A stretch of 64,000 nt of DNA from Sphingopyxis sp. 113P3 (GCF_001278035.1 NZ_CP009452.1:62001-126000), one strand, 5' to 3'. Shown: positions 51,625 through 61,120, counted from the stretch's first letter. Notes: generated by a model not told the origin, from the letters alone. Translations and numbers: made by a program.

Positions 51625-52347
51625 TCAATACATGTGCTGGCCGCCATTGATCGACATGGTCGACCCGGTGACAAATCCGGCATCCTCGCTGCACAGGAAG
51701 GCGACGCCGCGCGCAATCTCATCGGCGTGGCCGAGACGGCCGACAGGGATCTTCGCGACAATTTTTTCGAGCACCGGCGCGGGGACTGCCGCGACCATGT
51801 CGGTGTCGATATACCCAGGGGCAATCGCGTTCACGGTCACGCCCTTCTTCGCGCCCTCCTGCGCCAGCGCCTTGGTAAAGCCGTGGATGCCGGACTTGGC
51901 AGCGGCGTAGTTGACCTGGCCATATTGCCCGGCCTGTCCGTTGATGGACCCGATGTTGACGATGCGGCCCCAGCCGCGTTCGACCATTCCGGGAAAGCAT
52001 GCTTTCGCCATGTTGAAGCAACCGCCAAGGTTGATGCGCATGACGTCGTTCCAGTCTTCGAAGGTCATCCGGGCGAGCGTGCCGTCGCGGGTGATGCCGG
52101 CATTGTTTACGACGATGTCGATCGGGCCGACTTCTTCGGCGACGCGCGCGCAGCCGTCGAGGCACGCCTGATGGTCGCCCACGTCCCATTTATAGGTCCG
52201 AATGCCGGTGCGATCGGTGAAAGCCTTCGCCTTTTCGTCATTCCCGGCGTAGTTGGCGACCACCGTGATGCCATCGGCCTGAAGTCTCAGCGAGATTGCT
52301 TCTCCGATGCCGCGGCTGCCGCCGGTGACGATTGCGATACGTGCCAT
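51625..52347 (-). CDS. phaB: Acetoacetyl-CoA reductase
   Basis: ATG 52347 gives 240 residues, the usual PhaB size, with the cofactor loop TGGSRGIG at 8-15, NNAG at 81-84 and the catalytic Ser134, Tyr147 and Lys151 (INGQAGQYGQVNYAAAK). The blocks GITRDGTLARM, VNIGSINGQAGQ and GYIDTDMVAAVP are diagnostic of PhaB, which reduces acetoacetyl-CoA to (R)-3-hydroxybutyryl-CoA with NADPH for polyhydroxyalkanoate synthesis. No phaA or phaC is in the window. The start at 52380 used by the longer frame would add 11 residues ahead of the Rossmann strand and is unlikely. Confidence 0.93.
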   Translation of the reverse strand: MARIAIVTGGSRGIGEAISLRLQADGITVVANYAGNDEKAKAFTDRTGIRTYKWDVGDHQACLDGCARVAEEVGPIDIVVNNAGITRDGTLARMTFEDWNDVMRINLGGCFNMAKACFPGMVERGWGRIVNIGSINGQAGQYGQVNYAAAKSGIHGFTKALAQEGAKKGVTVNAIAPGYIDTDMVAAVPAPVLEKIVAKIPVGRLGHADEIARGVAFLCSEDAGFVTGSTMSINGGQHMY

Positions 52348-52455
52348 GTCTGCTGCTCCCACATGAGTGCTTCGCGCCATGGTTAGGGTGCGCGGCAGGG
52401 CCTCGCAAGTTGACTGTTACGTCAACGGCAAAGCTATTCTGCACTCCGCTGCGGG

Positions 52456-54006
52456 TCAGTGCATTTGCTGCACGCGAAGCCGCGAGAAGTCGCCGGCAGC
52501 AAGGTCGGCCTTGCGGATGATCAGCGCGGCGGTTGGGGCATCGCCGGCGCGGCGGCTCATCAGCCCGCTGGCAGGCAGCTCGATCAGCACTGCGTCGCGT
52601 TCCTCGTCAAAGCCCGCAAGATAGCGCGAGGGGATATGACCCATCATGGCGGCTTCCTTTTCGCCAAGCGCCCGCCAGAGCGGCTCGAACCAGGCACGCG
52701 CGGGCCCCGACAAACGGTCGGGATCGGCGCACCACGCATGCTTTGCATGATCGAACAGCAGCGCGCGATAATCCTCGACCCACGTTGGAGCGCCAGGATG
52801 GTGGCGGGTGAGGGGCAATTCGAGCGCCTCGACGCGATCCTCGCCGGTTTCCGGATCGGGTTGGCAGCCGACATGGACCCAGCGGATGGCGTGGAGTGCC
52901 GCCATCACCGCGCTCGCGTCGTTCGCGGTAAAGCCATGCTCCTTTGCGCTCTCGCGGATGATGCCGATGATCTCGATAGCGCGCGCAGCGGCTTCGCGAT
53001 TGGCCTCGGCAGCGTCGGCGAGGGCGAGCGCCAGTTCGTCGCTGGCGTCGGCGGGAATATCTGCCTGGCCGGCGAGCTGCGCCGCGTGCCGCTCGAGGAG
53101 TGTGGCCATCGCCAACATGGCCCCCCAGTCGAAGGGATGGAAGGCCGGGTCGGCAATGTCGTAGTCCTGACCCGCGAGCGGATCGGCAGCGGTTGCCTCG
53201 TCGCTCGGGCGCCCGTCCGCGGGAACGAGGTCGACGGGCCACTCGGGAAAGGCGCGCACCGCGAGCGCTGCGAGATTGCCGAGACGCAGCGCCCCATAGG
53301 GTGAGAACCACGCCTCTCCGGGGGCGGCCGGCGGCTCGCGCGGTGGACCCGCCTCGGGCAGATGCAGTGCGGTCGCCGCGGTCGTATCGGGATGGCCGAA
53401 GATGACAAGCCAGCCTTCGCGGGGGCCGAGCCCGTTCCAAAGGTCTCTCGGCAGGTCAGCGCAGGCGATCTGCGCGAGGAAGTCGGCGCGCACACCCTCG
53501 ATGCGTGGCCATTGCTCCGTCTGGGGAAGTCTCGGCCGCCCGCCGAGCCAGCTTCGGGTGTGGATCGCGTCACGCGGCGGGATGCGCGGAATCAACTTGA
53601 TCCCGCCGCCGGCGCGCGGCGCGGCCGCTTGACGCACGGTCGCCGCCGCCATGGCTTCGAGGCTCTCTTCCAGCGATGACGCGGATGGCCGCGCCTCGAC
53701 GAGCGTCGGGGCCACGACGGGCGCGGCTGTTTCGCTTGCGGCGTGGGCAGGCTCGCTGACGTGATCGTATGCCGGTTTGGCGCTGATCCGCGCGAGGCGC
53801 GACGGCGCAATTTCGACCGGCGGCTCGGGATCGCGAGCTTTGCGGGCCCGATTGGGGAGCCTGGGTTCCCAGGGCAGGGATGCCCTTGGCGCGCGGGAGA
53901 CGGGTTCGGCGCGCGGACGACGCAGCCACCAGACCGCGAAAACCGCGAGCAGGAACAAGGCCGTGGCGCCGGCGAGCGTCAGCGCTGCCGATTGAACCTG
54001 GCTCAT
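52456..54006 (-). CDS. DUF1963 (YwqG-like) domain protein with N-terminal membrane anchor
   Basis: ATG 54006, with GGGAGA 8 bp upstream, gives 516 residues; earlier in-frame ATGs are less likely. One membrane segment (about residues 8-28) is followed by a Pro/Ala/Arg-rich disordered part (to about 140) and a DUF1963-like region. In that region LPQTEQWPRIEG (near 160), FLAQIACADLP and GWLVIFG (near 185-205) are recognisable family blocks, and VLIELPASGLM lies at the end. Function of the family is not known. Neighbours (phaB downstream, hemH upstream, same strand) give no clear link. Confidence 0.65.
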   Translation of the reverse strand: MSQVQSAALTLAGATALFLLAVFAVWWLRRPRAEPVSRAPRASLPWEPRLPNRARKARDPEPPVEIAPSRLARISAKPAYDHVSEPAHAASETAAPVVAPTLVEARPSASSLEESLEAMAAATVRQAAAPRAGGGIKLIPRIPPRDAIHTRSWLGGRPRLPQTEQWPRIEGVRADFLAQIACADLPRDLWNGLGPREGWLVIFGHPDTTAATALHLPEAGPPREPPAAPGEAWFSPYGALRLGNLAALAVRAFPEWPVDLVPADGRPSDEATAADPLAGQDYDIADPAFHPFDWGAMLAMATLLERHAAQLAGQADIPADASDELALALADAAEANREAAARAIEIIGIIRESAKEHGFTANDASAVMAALHAIRWVHVGCQPDPETGEDRVEALELPLTRHHPGAPTWVEDYRALLFDHAKHAWCADPDRLSGPARAWFEPLWRALGEKEAAMMGHIPSRYLAGFDEERDAVLIELPASGLMSRRAGDAPTAALIIRKADLAAGDFSRLRVQQMH

Positions 54007-54101
54007 GGGGCAATCTCCCGAACTCATGCCCGGTGTCACTACCGGGATCGCGCGGAGGCCAGTCTAGGCGAAGGAGCTAAACAGGACGTAAGCGTAACGG
54101 C

Positions 54102-55073
54102 TCATATCCACCCGGCGAGCTCGCGCCGGACCATCGTTTCGATGAGCTTCATCCCCGGCGGATCGGCGTTGAGGCAGGGCAGATAGGCGAAGTCGCGCCC
54201 GCCAGCCCCGGCAAACTGCGCCTTCCCGCGGATCGCCAGTTCCTCGAGCGTTTCGAGGCAGTCGGCGGCAAATCCCGGCGCGAATAGCGCGACGCTCTTT
54301 TGCGCAGCGCCAAGATCGGCGAGCACTGCATCGGTGGCGGGTTCGAGCCATTTCGCGCGGCCGAAGCGTGACTGGAAGGCGACCTCGACGGGCCGCCCCA
54401 GCGCGCTCGACAGGTGGTGGGCGGTGTTGCAGCATTGTTCGTAGTAAGGATCGCCGAGCTCGCGCGTCTGCTCGGGCGTGCCGTGAAAGCTCGCGAGCAG
54501 TACATCGGGCTTGAAATCAAGCGCGGCGAGAGCGGTTTCGGCCGATGCCCTGAGGGCCGTTATATAGGCAGGGTCATCGAAATAGGGCGGCAGGAAGCGC
54601 AGCGCGGGCTGCCGGCGCAGCGACTTCAGATGATCGCCTACCGCGTCGACCACCGTTGCTGTGGTCGCGGCGCTATATTGGGGGTAGAGCGGCGCGACGA
54701 GGATACGCTCGCAACCATCGGCGATCAGCCGGTCAATCGTGGGTCCGATCGCCGGGTTGCCATAACGCATCGCATGGGCGACGCGCACGCTGCTTTTCAG
54801 CGCCGACTGGAGCGCGGCCGCCTGCGCCTGCGTAATCGCGGCGAGCGGCGACCCCGCTTCGGTCCAGACCTGCCGATAGGCGTGCGCCGATTTTCGGGGC
54901 CGCGTCCGCAGGATGATCCCGCGCAGGATCGGTTGCCAGATCAGCCGCGGAATTTCGACGACCCGGCGGTCGGACAGAAACTCGGCGAGATAGCGGCGCA
55001 CGGCATCCGGCTCGGGCGCGTCGGGCGTGCCGAGGTTGACGAGAAGCACGCCGATGGAAGAGGGGGCCGTCAT
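54102..55073 (-). CDS. hemH: Ferrochelatase
   Basis: The 323-residue protein has the ferrochelatase start GVLLVNLGTPDAPEP, the catalytic His197 in SFHGTPEQ and the Glu-rich CLETLEELAI near residue 275. It inserts Fe2+ into protoporphyrin IX, the last step of haem synthesis, at the inner membrane face. There is no C-terminal [2Fe-2S] extension, as usual for many bacteria. Its ATG overlaps the stop of the upstream molybdenum hydroxylase-like gene by 4 bp, an unusual pairing. Confidence 0.95.
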   Translation of the reverse strand: MTAPSSIGVLLVNLGTPDAPEPDAVRRYLAEFLSDRRVVEIPRLIWQPILRGIILRTRPRKSAHAYRQVWTEAGSPLAAITQAQAAALQSALKSSVRVAHAMRYGNPAIGPTIDRLIADGCERILVAPLYPQYSAATTATVVDAVGDHLKSLRRQPALRFLPPYFDDPAYITALRASAETALAALDFKPDVLLASFHGTPEQTRELGDPYYEQCCNTAHHLSSALGRPVEVAFQSRFGRAKWLEPATDAVLADLGAAQKSVALFAPGFAADCLETLEELAIRGKAQFAGAGGRDFAYLPCLNADPPGMKLIETMVRRELAGWI

Positions 55074-57358
55074 GCGGGGTGTGCCGAAAGAGGAAGCCGG
55101 CGAATGCGGCGGCCGGTCGCGGCAAACAGGGCATTGGCAACTGCCGGGGCGACGACGGGGACGCCGATCTCGCCCAGCCCGCCCGGCTCGCGATCGCTTT
55201 CGAGAAATTCGACCAGGATTTGCGGGGTCTGGGACAATTTCGGGAGGCCGAGCTGGTGCAGCTTGCGCGCAGTCGCGACGCCGCCTTCATAATCGGTTGT
55301 CGCGCCGACTGCGGCGGCAAGACCGAAGATCAGCCCGCCCTCGACCTGCTGGCGTGCAATCGCCGGATTGACGAGGCGTCCTGCATCGACGGCCGCGACG
55401 AGTTGTTCGACCTGGAGTCCCTTGTCACTCTGGCGCGCGGTCGCGAGCAGCGCGATATAGCTGCCCCGCATCGCATGGCAGGCGAGCCCCTGCGCGCTCC
55501 CGGCGATCCCGCCTTCCCAGCTGCCGAGCGTTGCTGCCGTGAGCAGGCAACGTGCGAGGAGGGGTGCATCGCCGAGCATCGCCATGCGATAGGACAGGGC
55601 ATCTGATCCGGCGCGGGTCGCCATCTCGTCGACGAAGCATTCGGTGAAGAAAGCGGTGTAGCTGTCGGCGTTTCCGCGCCAGCGCGCAGTCGGCAGTCCG
55701 ATGTCGGCCGGGCAGTGGTCAACCGCGACATGGGGGATTGCATAAAGCGGCTGGGCACCCTCGACCGCGGCGGCGTCGGGCGATCCCGCCGCCGCGCGCT
55801 GAGCGACGTCGCTCGGGATATTGTCAAACAGCCGCGCGCGCACCTCATGATTGGTCGGCGGCACCGCGATGCGGCTGACCAGTGCGTCGATACCCCCTGC
55901 GGCGTTGAGCGTGGCGACCATCTTCGCCCGCGCCGGCGCGCGCGGCGGGACGCGCATGATCTCTTCGGCGCGCGACCAGGCGAGCTGTACCGGCCGCTTC
56001 ACCTGCCGCGCAATGATCGCTGCCTGCACGGCGACGCTATGATCGAGACAGGCATCGAAGGAGCCCCCCGCCATCATCGGGAATAGCGTCACCGCGCCGG
56101 GCGCGAGCCCGGTTGCGGCAGCAACCGCGTCGCGGCACTGCGCGGGCGCCTGAGTCGCGACCCAGACGCGTAGCCCGTCGCCGTCGATCGCAGCCGTCGC
56201 GGTGCGCGTTTCGATACTGGCGTGGAGCGCGGGAGCGACCAGATATTCGGCGGATATCTTCGGGCGGCCTTCCATCGCCCCGGCAACATCGCCCTTCTTT
56301 GCGATGCGATAGCCATCGGCGCGGAGTGCGGCCCTGAGCGCGCTGTCGATACTTTTGCTCGATACCGGCGTGCCCTTCGTCTCGAACAGCGGCGCGAAGC
56401 GGTCGAGCGCGCGGTTTGCTGCCCACCAGTTGCGAGCGACAGCGGCGACCCAGCGCTCGTGTTCGACGACGTGGAGCACGCCGGGCGAGGCAAGCCCGGC
56501 CTTGCGGTTGATGCTTTTGAGCCGCGTTGCGCCGAGCGGACCTTGACGAATTGCAGCGTAGACCATGTCAGGCAGGCGGATGTCGCCGGCGAAATTCGCC
56601 GATCCGTCGACCTTCGCAGGCAGGTCGAGGCGTGTCAGCTCCTTGCCGTAGAGCGGGTCGGCGCTCGACGCGCGATAAACGGGGGTCGCGGGCGGTTCGA
56701 GACCGGCCGCGCCTGCCGCCAGTTCGCCAAAGCGCAGCCGCTTCTGCCCCAGAATGACGAAACCATCCTGCGTGTCGCAATCTTCCCAGTTCGCGTCCCA
56801 GCGGCGCGCGGCCTCCATCATGAGCAGCGCGCGCGCCTGCGCCGCTGCATCTCGGCATGGTCCCTCGAACATCCGCACCGACGAGGAATTGGCCGTCAGC
56901 ATCACGGCGTGGCGCACCGCCCATTCGCGCCGCGCCCAGCTGCGCACGTCCTGCACGAAATCGGGGACGCCGGCCCGCGGCATGAAGACGCTGCTATCCT
57001 CGTCGACCACCAGTGTGTTCGCATAGAGGGGATTGATGGGTGCAGTTTCGACCGCGATCGTCCGCCAGTCGGCGCCGAGTTCGTCGGCCATGATCTGCGG
57101 CAGCAGCGTCGTTACGCCCTGCCCCATCTCGCACTGGGGGACGATCGCGCTGATATGGCCGTCGTCGCCGATCTTCAGGAAAGCGTTGAAGATATGCTCG
57201 TCGGGGGCAGCGGTCAGGTTGGGACGGTAATCTCGCGGCCACACCGACCAAGCGAGTGCAAGCCCGCCCGCGGCGGTTGCGCCAACGAGCAGCGTGCGGC
57301 GCGTGACGAGCGACGCTCGCGTTGATTTGCTCCCCACCGTATCGCGAATGCCGCTCAT
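55070..57358 (-). CDS. Xanthine dehydrogenase/isoquinoline 1-oxidoreductase family molybdopterin subunit, Tat-exported, orphan
   Basis: ATG 57358 gives 762 residues, close to IorB-type subunits; the longer frame would add 38 residues before the Tat signal. The twin-arginine signal is SLVTRRTLLVGATAAGGLAL (about residues 16-35). Family marks are QCEMGQGVTTLLPQIMADEL (near 75), a MMAGGSFD block near 405, a RWRGNADSYT block near 525 and PGGLGEIGVPVVAPAVANA at the end, which holds the catalytic Glu. Such subunits bind Mo-pterin cytosine dinucleotide and hydroxylate aldehydes or N-heterocycles in the periplasm. The [2Fe-2S] subunit and cytochrome that normally accompany it are absent on both sides. 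Substrate unknown. Confidence 0.85.
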   Translation of the reverse strand: MSGIRDTVGSKSTRASLVTRRTLLVGATAAGGLALAWSVWPRDYRPNLTAAPDEHIFNAFLKIGDDGHISAIVPQCEMGQGVTTLLPQIMADELGADWRTIAVETAPINPLYANTLVVDEDSSVFMPRAGVPDFVQDVRSWARREWAVRHAVMLTANSSSVRMFEGPCRDAAAQARALLMMEAARRWDANWEDCDTQDGFVILGQKRLRFGELAAGAAGLEPPATPVYRASSADPLYGKELTRLDLPAKVDGSANFAGDIRLPDMVYAAIRQGPLGATRLKSINRKAGLASPGVLHVVEHERWVAAVARNWWAANRALDRFAPLFETKGTPVSSKSIDSALRAALRADGYRIAKKGDVAGAMEGRPKISAEYLVAPALHASIETRTATAAIDGDGLRVWVATQAPAQCRDAVAAATGLAPGAVTLFPMMAGGSFDACLDHSVAVQAAIIARQVKRPVQLAWSRAEEIMRVPPRAPARAKMVATLNAAGGIDALVSRIAVPPTNHEVRARLFDNIPSDVAQRAAAGSPDAAAVEGAQPLYAIPHVAVDHCPADIGLPTARWRGNADSYTAFFTECFVDEMATRAGSDALSYRMAMLGDAPLLARCLLTAATLGSWEGGIAGSAQGLACHAMRGSYIALLATARQSDKGLQVEQLVAAVDAGRLVNPAIARQQVEGGLIFGLAAAVGATTDYEGGVATARKLHQLGLPKLSQTPQILVEFLESDREPGGLGEIGVPVVAPAVANALFAATGRRIRRLPLSAHPA

Positions 57359-57490
57359 GCCCGCTGCTGATAGTCGCGGCGATGTACCGAGGCAAAGCCT
57401 ATATTGCCCCTCGATGCCGCGAAGCACGGCGGCTTCTGGCGCAGCGCGGTTCCCGGACCCCGTCGCTGCCATCGGGGACGAAGAGGCTGC

Positions 57491-57913
57491 CTAGCGGAGC
57501 AAGCCGAGCCGCGGGATTTCCACCTTCGGGCAACGGTCCATCACGACGGTCAGACCGGCGTCGGCGGCGCGCTTTGCCGCGGCCTCGTCGATCACACCGA
57601 TTTGCAGCCATACGGCCTTTGCGCCGTGGACAATCGCGTCGTCGACCGCACGGCCGGCCTCGGCGCTGTTGCGGAAGATGTCGACGATCTCGGCAGGTGG
57701 CTGGACGTCGGCGAGGCTCGCAACGACGGGCGCGCCGTGGATCCTCTTGCCGGCGTGGCCGGGATTGACCGCGATGACGTCATGCCCTTGGCGGACGAGA
57801 AAGCCGAGAACCCCGTTCGAGGGGCGAGCGGGGTTGGGCGAGGCGCCGATCACCGCGATGCGGCGCGGCTGGCCGAGCAGCTCGCGAATCTCGCCTTCGT
57901 CGTTGATCGCCAT
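57491..57913 (-). CDS. CoA-binding domain protein (YccU-like)
   Basis: The 140-residue protein has the CoA_binding_2 Rossmann-type fold: RIAVIGASPNPARPSNGV (near residue 17), VIAVNPGHAGKRIHGAPVVASLADV (near 46) and ETVWLQIGV-like AVWLQIGVIDEAAAKRAADAGLTVVMDRCPKVE (near 100-135). The final DRCPK motif is typical. It probably binds CoA, but no reaction is known for the small stand-alone members. Its ATG directly abuts the stop of the Mrp/ApbC gene, so the two are cotranscribed. Confidence 0.88.
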   Translation of the reverse strand: MAINDEGEIRELLGQPRRIAVIGASPNPARPSNGVLGFLVRQGHDVIAVNPGHAGKRIHGAPVVASLADVQPPAEIVDIFRNSAEAGRAVDDAIVHGAKAVWLQIGVIDEAAAKRAADAGLTVVMDRCPKVEIPRLGLLR

Positions 57914-58903
57914 TCAGCGCCCCTTTCGTGACTCGAGCCATTCAGCGACCCTTGCCGCTACGGCGTGGAACGGCTCACCTGCGGGGTCGGTTCCCGCCGC
58001 GGGGGGCACGCCGCCGTCGCTGGCAAGTCGGATGCCCATCGCCAGCGGCACACGGCCAAGGAAGTCAAGCCCCATCGTCTTCGCCGCCGCCTCTGCGCCG
58101 CCACTGCCAAAGGGGTCACTGACTTCGCCGCAGTGCGGGCAGACATAGCCCGCCATATTTTCGACGAGGCCGATGATCGGTACCTCGGCCTGTTCGAACA
58201 GGCTGATGGCGCGTGCTGCGTCGATCAAGGCCAGATCCTGCGGGGTGGACACGATCACCGCCCCTGCGGGTTTGTGGCGCTGGATCATGGTGAGCTGAAC
58301 ATCGCCGGTGCCCGGGGGCAGATCGACGACCAGCGTGTCGATGTTGCCCCAGCTTGCATCGATGAGCTGTTCCAGGGCCTTGCCCGCCATCGGGCCGCGC
58401 CAGGCGATCGCCTGACCCGGCGCCGCGATCTGCCCCGTCGACAGCATGGGAACGCCATAAGCGTTGGGAACGGGGACAAGCTTGGATCCGCGGGCCTCGG
58501 GCTTCACGCCCTCGCTGTCGAGGAGCTTGGGAAGTGAGGGGCCATAAATATCGGCGTCGACCAGCCCGACCTTCACCCCGCGCCGCTGAAGCGCGACGGC
58601 GAGATTGGCGGCGAGGGTCGATTTTCCGACCCCGCCCTTGCCGCTGCCGACCGCGATGACGGTCATCGCCCTTTTCTCGGCCGTCATTGCGATGCGAACC
58701 TCGACGACCCCCGTCGCGGCGAGCAGGCCGGCGCGCAGGCGATCCTCGAGCGGCTGCCGTTCCTCATCGGCAAGACCGGTGACATCGAGCACGACCGCAA
58801 GCGTCCCGGCCTCATCGAGCAGGCGCAGACCGGAGGCACGGCCCTCGCTGAGCTCGGCGGCGGTAGCAGTCAGGCGCGCGATGTCGGGGGCTTTGTCGGT
58901 CAT
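57914..58903 (-). CDS. apbC: Mrp/NBP35 family iron-sulfur carrier ATPase
   Basis: The 329-residue protein has an N-terminal DUF59-like part (about 1-75), the deviant Walker A GKGGVGKST at 88-96, the PPGTGD Walker-type motif near residue 195 and the cluster-binding CPHC in YVCPHCG near 250. It carries [4Fe-4S] clusters to target proteins in the cytoplasm. It lies directly before the CoA-binding gene and is divergent from hflK. The DUF59-like N-terminus, present here, is common in Proteobacteria. Confident call. Confidence 0.93.
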   Translation of the reverse strand: MTDKAPDIARLTATAAELSEGRASGLRLLDEAGTLAVVLDVTGLADEERQPLEDRLRAGLLAATGVVEVRIAMTAEKRAMTVIAVGSGKGGVGKSTLAANLAVALQRRGVKVGLVDADIYGPSLPKLLDSEGVKPEARGSKLVPVPNAYGVPMLSTGQIAAPGQAIAWRGPMAGKALEQLIDASWGNIDTLVVDLPPGTGDVQLTMIQRHKPAGAVIVSTPQDLALIDAARAISLFEQAEVPIIGLVENMAGYVCPHCGEVSDPFGSGGAEAAAKTMGLDFLGRVPLAMGIRLASDGGVPPAAGTDPAGEPFHAVAARVAEWLESRKGR

Positions 58904-58995
58904 GTCCCGGCGAAATAGGCATGATGGGCGCGATTGCCAGCCATTTTCGCGCGAACCCCCCTGTTAATCGCGTCCGCCGCCCCTATAACTGCAGC

Positions 58996-60144
58996 ATGAG
59001 CAACGACAATGACGGCATTATGGGGCGCCGCGCTCCAGGGGGATGGCGGCGAATTTTCGATTCGATCAGCCTGATGGCGAACAGCCCGTGGGGCAATGGC
59101 CCCAAGGATGGCGAGGACGGGAAGGGCGGCGGCCGCAAGCCAGGCCCGCGCAACCCCTGGGTGACGCCCGATCCTGCCGATGCCGGGCGCGGTCGCCGCC
59201 CGCGCGGGCCTTCTGCGTTCGACGAACTGCTGCGCAAGGGGCGGGGCAGCTTCGGCGGCGGCGGATCGGGCGGCGGCGGCGACGGCTTTGACCTGGCGGC
59301 GTCGGCGCGACGATGGAAATGGGCGATTTTCGCGCTCGTCGCCGTCATGCTCATCTTTTCGACCGTGCATGTCGTTCCGCCTGAAAAGGAAGGGGTCGTC
59401 ACGCGCCTCGGCAGCTATTCGCGCACCGTCGGACCGGGCGTCAAGCTCACGCTCCCGCCGCCGTTCGAGCGAATCCGCCTCGAGGACGTGCGCGCGATCC
59501 GCACGATGGCGATCGGTTCGCCCAATGCGACCGATGAGAATTTCGTGCTGACCCGCGACCAGAGCATCGTCGACCTTGCCTATGAGGTGCGCTGGTCGAT
59601 CCGCGATCCGGAACTTTTCATCTTCCAGCTTGCCGATCCTGAAGGCACGATCCGCGAGGTCGCCGAAAGCTCGATGCGCGCGACTGTCGCCAATTTCGAC
59701 CTCGTGCAGGCGATCGGTCCTGGCCGCGTCGAGATCGAAGCGCAGGTGCAGCAGCGCATGCAGGACCTGCTCGATCAATATCGCGCCGGCGTGTCGATCC
59801 AGGGCATTGCAATCCGCCAGGCCGATCCGCCAAAGCAGGTCGACGAGGCGTTCAAGGAAGTGACCGCGGCGCGCCAGGAACGCGAATCCGCGATCAACCT
59901 CGCGCGCGCCTATGAGCAGCAGGTGCTCGAACGGGCGCGCGGCGACACGGCCGCGTTCGATAAAATCTATGAGCAATATCAGCTGTCGCCAGCAGTAACG
60001 CGGCGACGCCTCTATTACGAGACGATGGAGTCGGTCCTGTCGAAAGCCGACAAGACAATCGTCGAGCCGCGCGGGGTGACTCCCTATCTGCCGCTCCCCG
60101 AAGTCCAGCGGCGTGCCGATTCGGCCCTGAAGGGAGGCCAGTGA
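58996..60144 (+). CDS. hflK: FtsH protease modulator HflK (SPFH family)
   Basis: I chose ATG 58996 (382 residues), where the Gly/Arg-rich cytoplasmic tail starts; the open frame begins 25 codons earlier and ATG 59020 is also possible. One membrane segment (about residues 107-125, WAIFALVAVMLIFSTVHVV) is followed by the SPFH/band-7 domain (YSRTVGPGVKLTLPPPFE near 145) and a coiled-coil end. HflK and HflC form a ring around FtsH in the inner membrane and restrain its proteolysis. The stop overlaps the start of hflC. The N-terminal Gly stretch is lengthy, as in Alphaproteobacteria. Confidence 0.94.
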   Translation: MSNDNDGIMGRRAPGGWRRIFDSISLMANSPWGNGPKDGEDGKGGGRKPGPRNPWVTPDPADAGRGRRPRGPSAFDELLRKGRGSFGGGGSGGGGDGFDLAASARRWKWAIFALVAVMLIFSTVHVVPPEKEGVVTRLGSYSRTVGPGVKLTLPPPFERIRLEDVRAIRTMAIGSPNATDENFVLTRDQSIVDLAYEVRWSIRDPELFIFQLADPEGTIREVAESSMRATVANFDLVQAIGPGRVEIEAQVQQRMQDLLDQYRAGVSIQGIAIRQADPPKQVDEAFKEVTAARQERESAINLARAYEQQVLERARGDTAAFDKIYEQYQLSPAVTRRRLYYETMESVLSKADKTIVEPRGVTPYLPLPEVQRRADSALKGGQ

Positions 60145-60995
60145 TGTTCGACAATCTGCTCCGCCGGCCCATGCGGTTGCTCATCACGCTGCTCGCGCTG
60201 CTCGTGCTCGTCTCGATGACGGTGTCGATTGTCCCCGAGGACAAGCAGGCGCTTATCCTGCGCTTCGGCGAGATCCGGGCGACGGTGAACAAATATAAGG
60301 AGGGGGAGAATTTCGGCCGCTCGGGAGCGGGGCTCGTGCTAAGGATGCCCTTTTTCGACAATATCCAGATCATCGACAAGCGCATCCTCGGCATCAACAT
60401 GGAGCGTCAGCAGGTGCTCTCGACCGACCAGCAGCGGCTGCAGGTCGACGCTTTTGCGCGCTTCCGCATTACCGATCCGGTGCGCATGTATACCGCGATC
60501 CGCACCGAGGACCGGTTGCAGCAGCAACTTGCGACGATCCTCGGCTCCTCGCTGCGCAACGAGCTCGGCAAACGCACTTTCGCGACGCTGTTGTCGCCGG
60601 AGCGCGGCGCCGTGATGGACAATATCCAGATCGCGCTGAACCGCGAGGCGCGCAAATATGGGGCAGAGATTATCGACGTGCGGATCAAGCGCGCCGACCT
60701 TCCCGAAGGCGCCACGCTTGACGCGGCCTACAACAGGATGCGGACCGCGCGCCAGCAGGAGGCAACAGCGATCCGCGCGGAGGGGCAGAAGGAAGCGCAG
60801 ATCATCCGTGGTAACGCCGATGGCGAGGCGGCGCGCATCTACGCTGCGAGCTATGGCAAGGATCCCGAATTTTATGATTTCTACCGAGCCATGATAAGCT
60901 ATCGTCAGACCTTCCTCGGCGACGACAGCAGCGGTGCAACGTCGATTATCCTGTCGCCTGACAATGAATATCTGAAGCGGTTCCACGGAGATTGA
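60144..60995 (+). CDS. hflC: FtsH protease modulator HflC (SPFH family)
   Basis: ATG 60144, preceded by AGGGAGG, overlaps the hflK stop and gives 283 residues; GTG 60141 is an alternative start that adds one residue. One N-terminal membrane segment (about residues 9-28) is followed by the SPFH domain (ALILRFGEIRATV and VDAFARFRITDPVRMY) and a coiled-coil. It completes the HflKC complex. A 125-bp gap with an 11-bp-stem hairpin separates it from degP. Confidence 0.95.
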   Translation: MFDNLLRRPMRLLITLLALLVLVSMTVSIVPEDKQALILRFGEIRATVNKYKEGENFGRSGAGLVLRMPFFDNIQIIDKRILGINMERQQVLSTDQQRLQVDAFARFRITDPVRMYTAIRTEDRLQQQLATILGSSLRNELGKRTFATLLSPERGAVMDNIQIALNREARKYGAEIIDVRIKRADLPEGATLDAAYNRMRTARQQEATAIRAEGQKEAQIIRGNADGEAARIYAASYGKDPEFYDFYRAMISYRQTFLGDDSSGATSIILSPDNEYLKRFHGD

Positions 60996-61009
60996 GGGCT
61001 GCGCGGCGG

Positions 61010-61041
61010 ACATGAACGGCTTGTGCAACCGCCGTTCATGT
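61010..61041 (+). other. Intercistronic hairpin between hflC and degP
   Basis: ACATGAACGGC (61010-61020) and GCCGTTCATGT (61031-61041) pair perfectly, 11 bp, around a 10-nt loop. No T-run follows, so it is not a good intrinsic terminator. It may be a partial terminator, a processing site or an operator for the stress-responsive protease gene; related half TGTTCA recurs at 61052-61057. Confidence 0.5.
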
Positions 61042-61120
61042 TCAAACGCTGTTCAGCCGTCCCGGGGCAGACAGCCCCGCCGGGAACGCTGGGACCCAGA
61101 AACGAAGAGGAAATGCAAAC

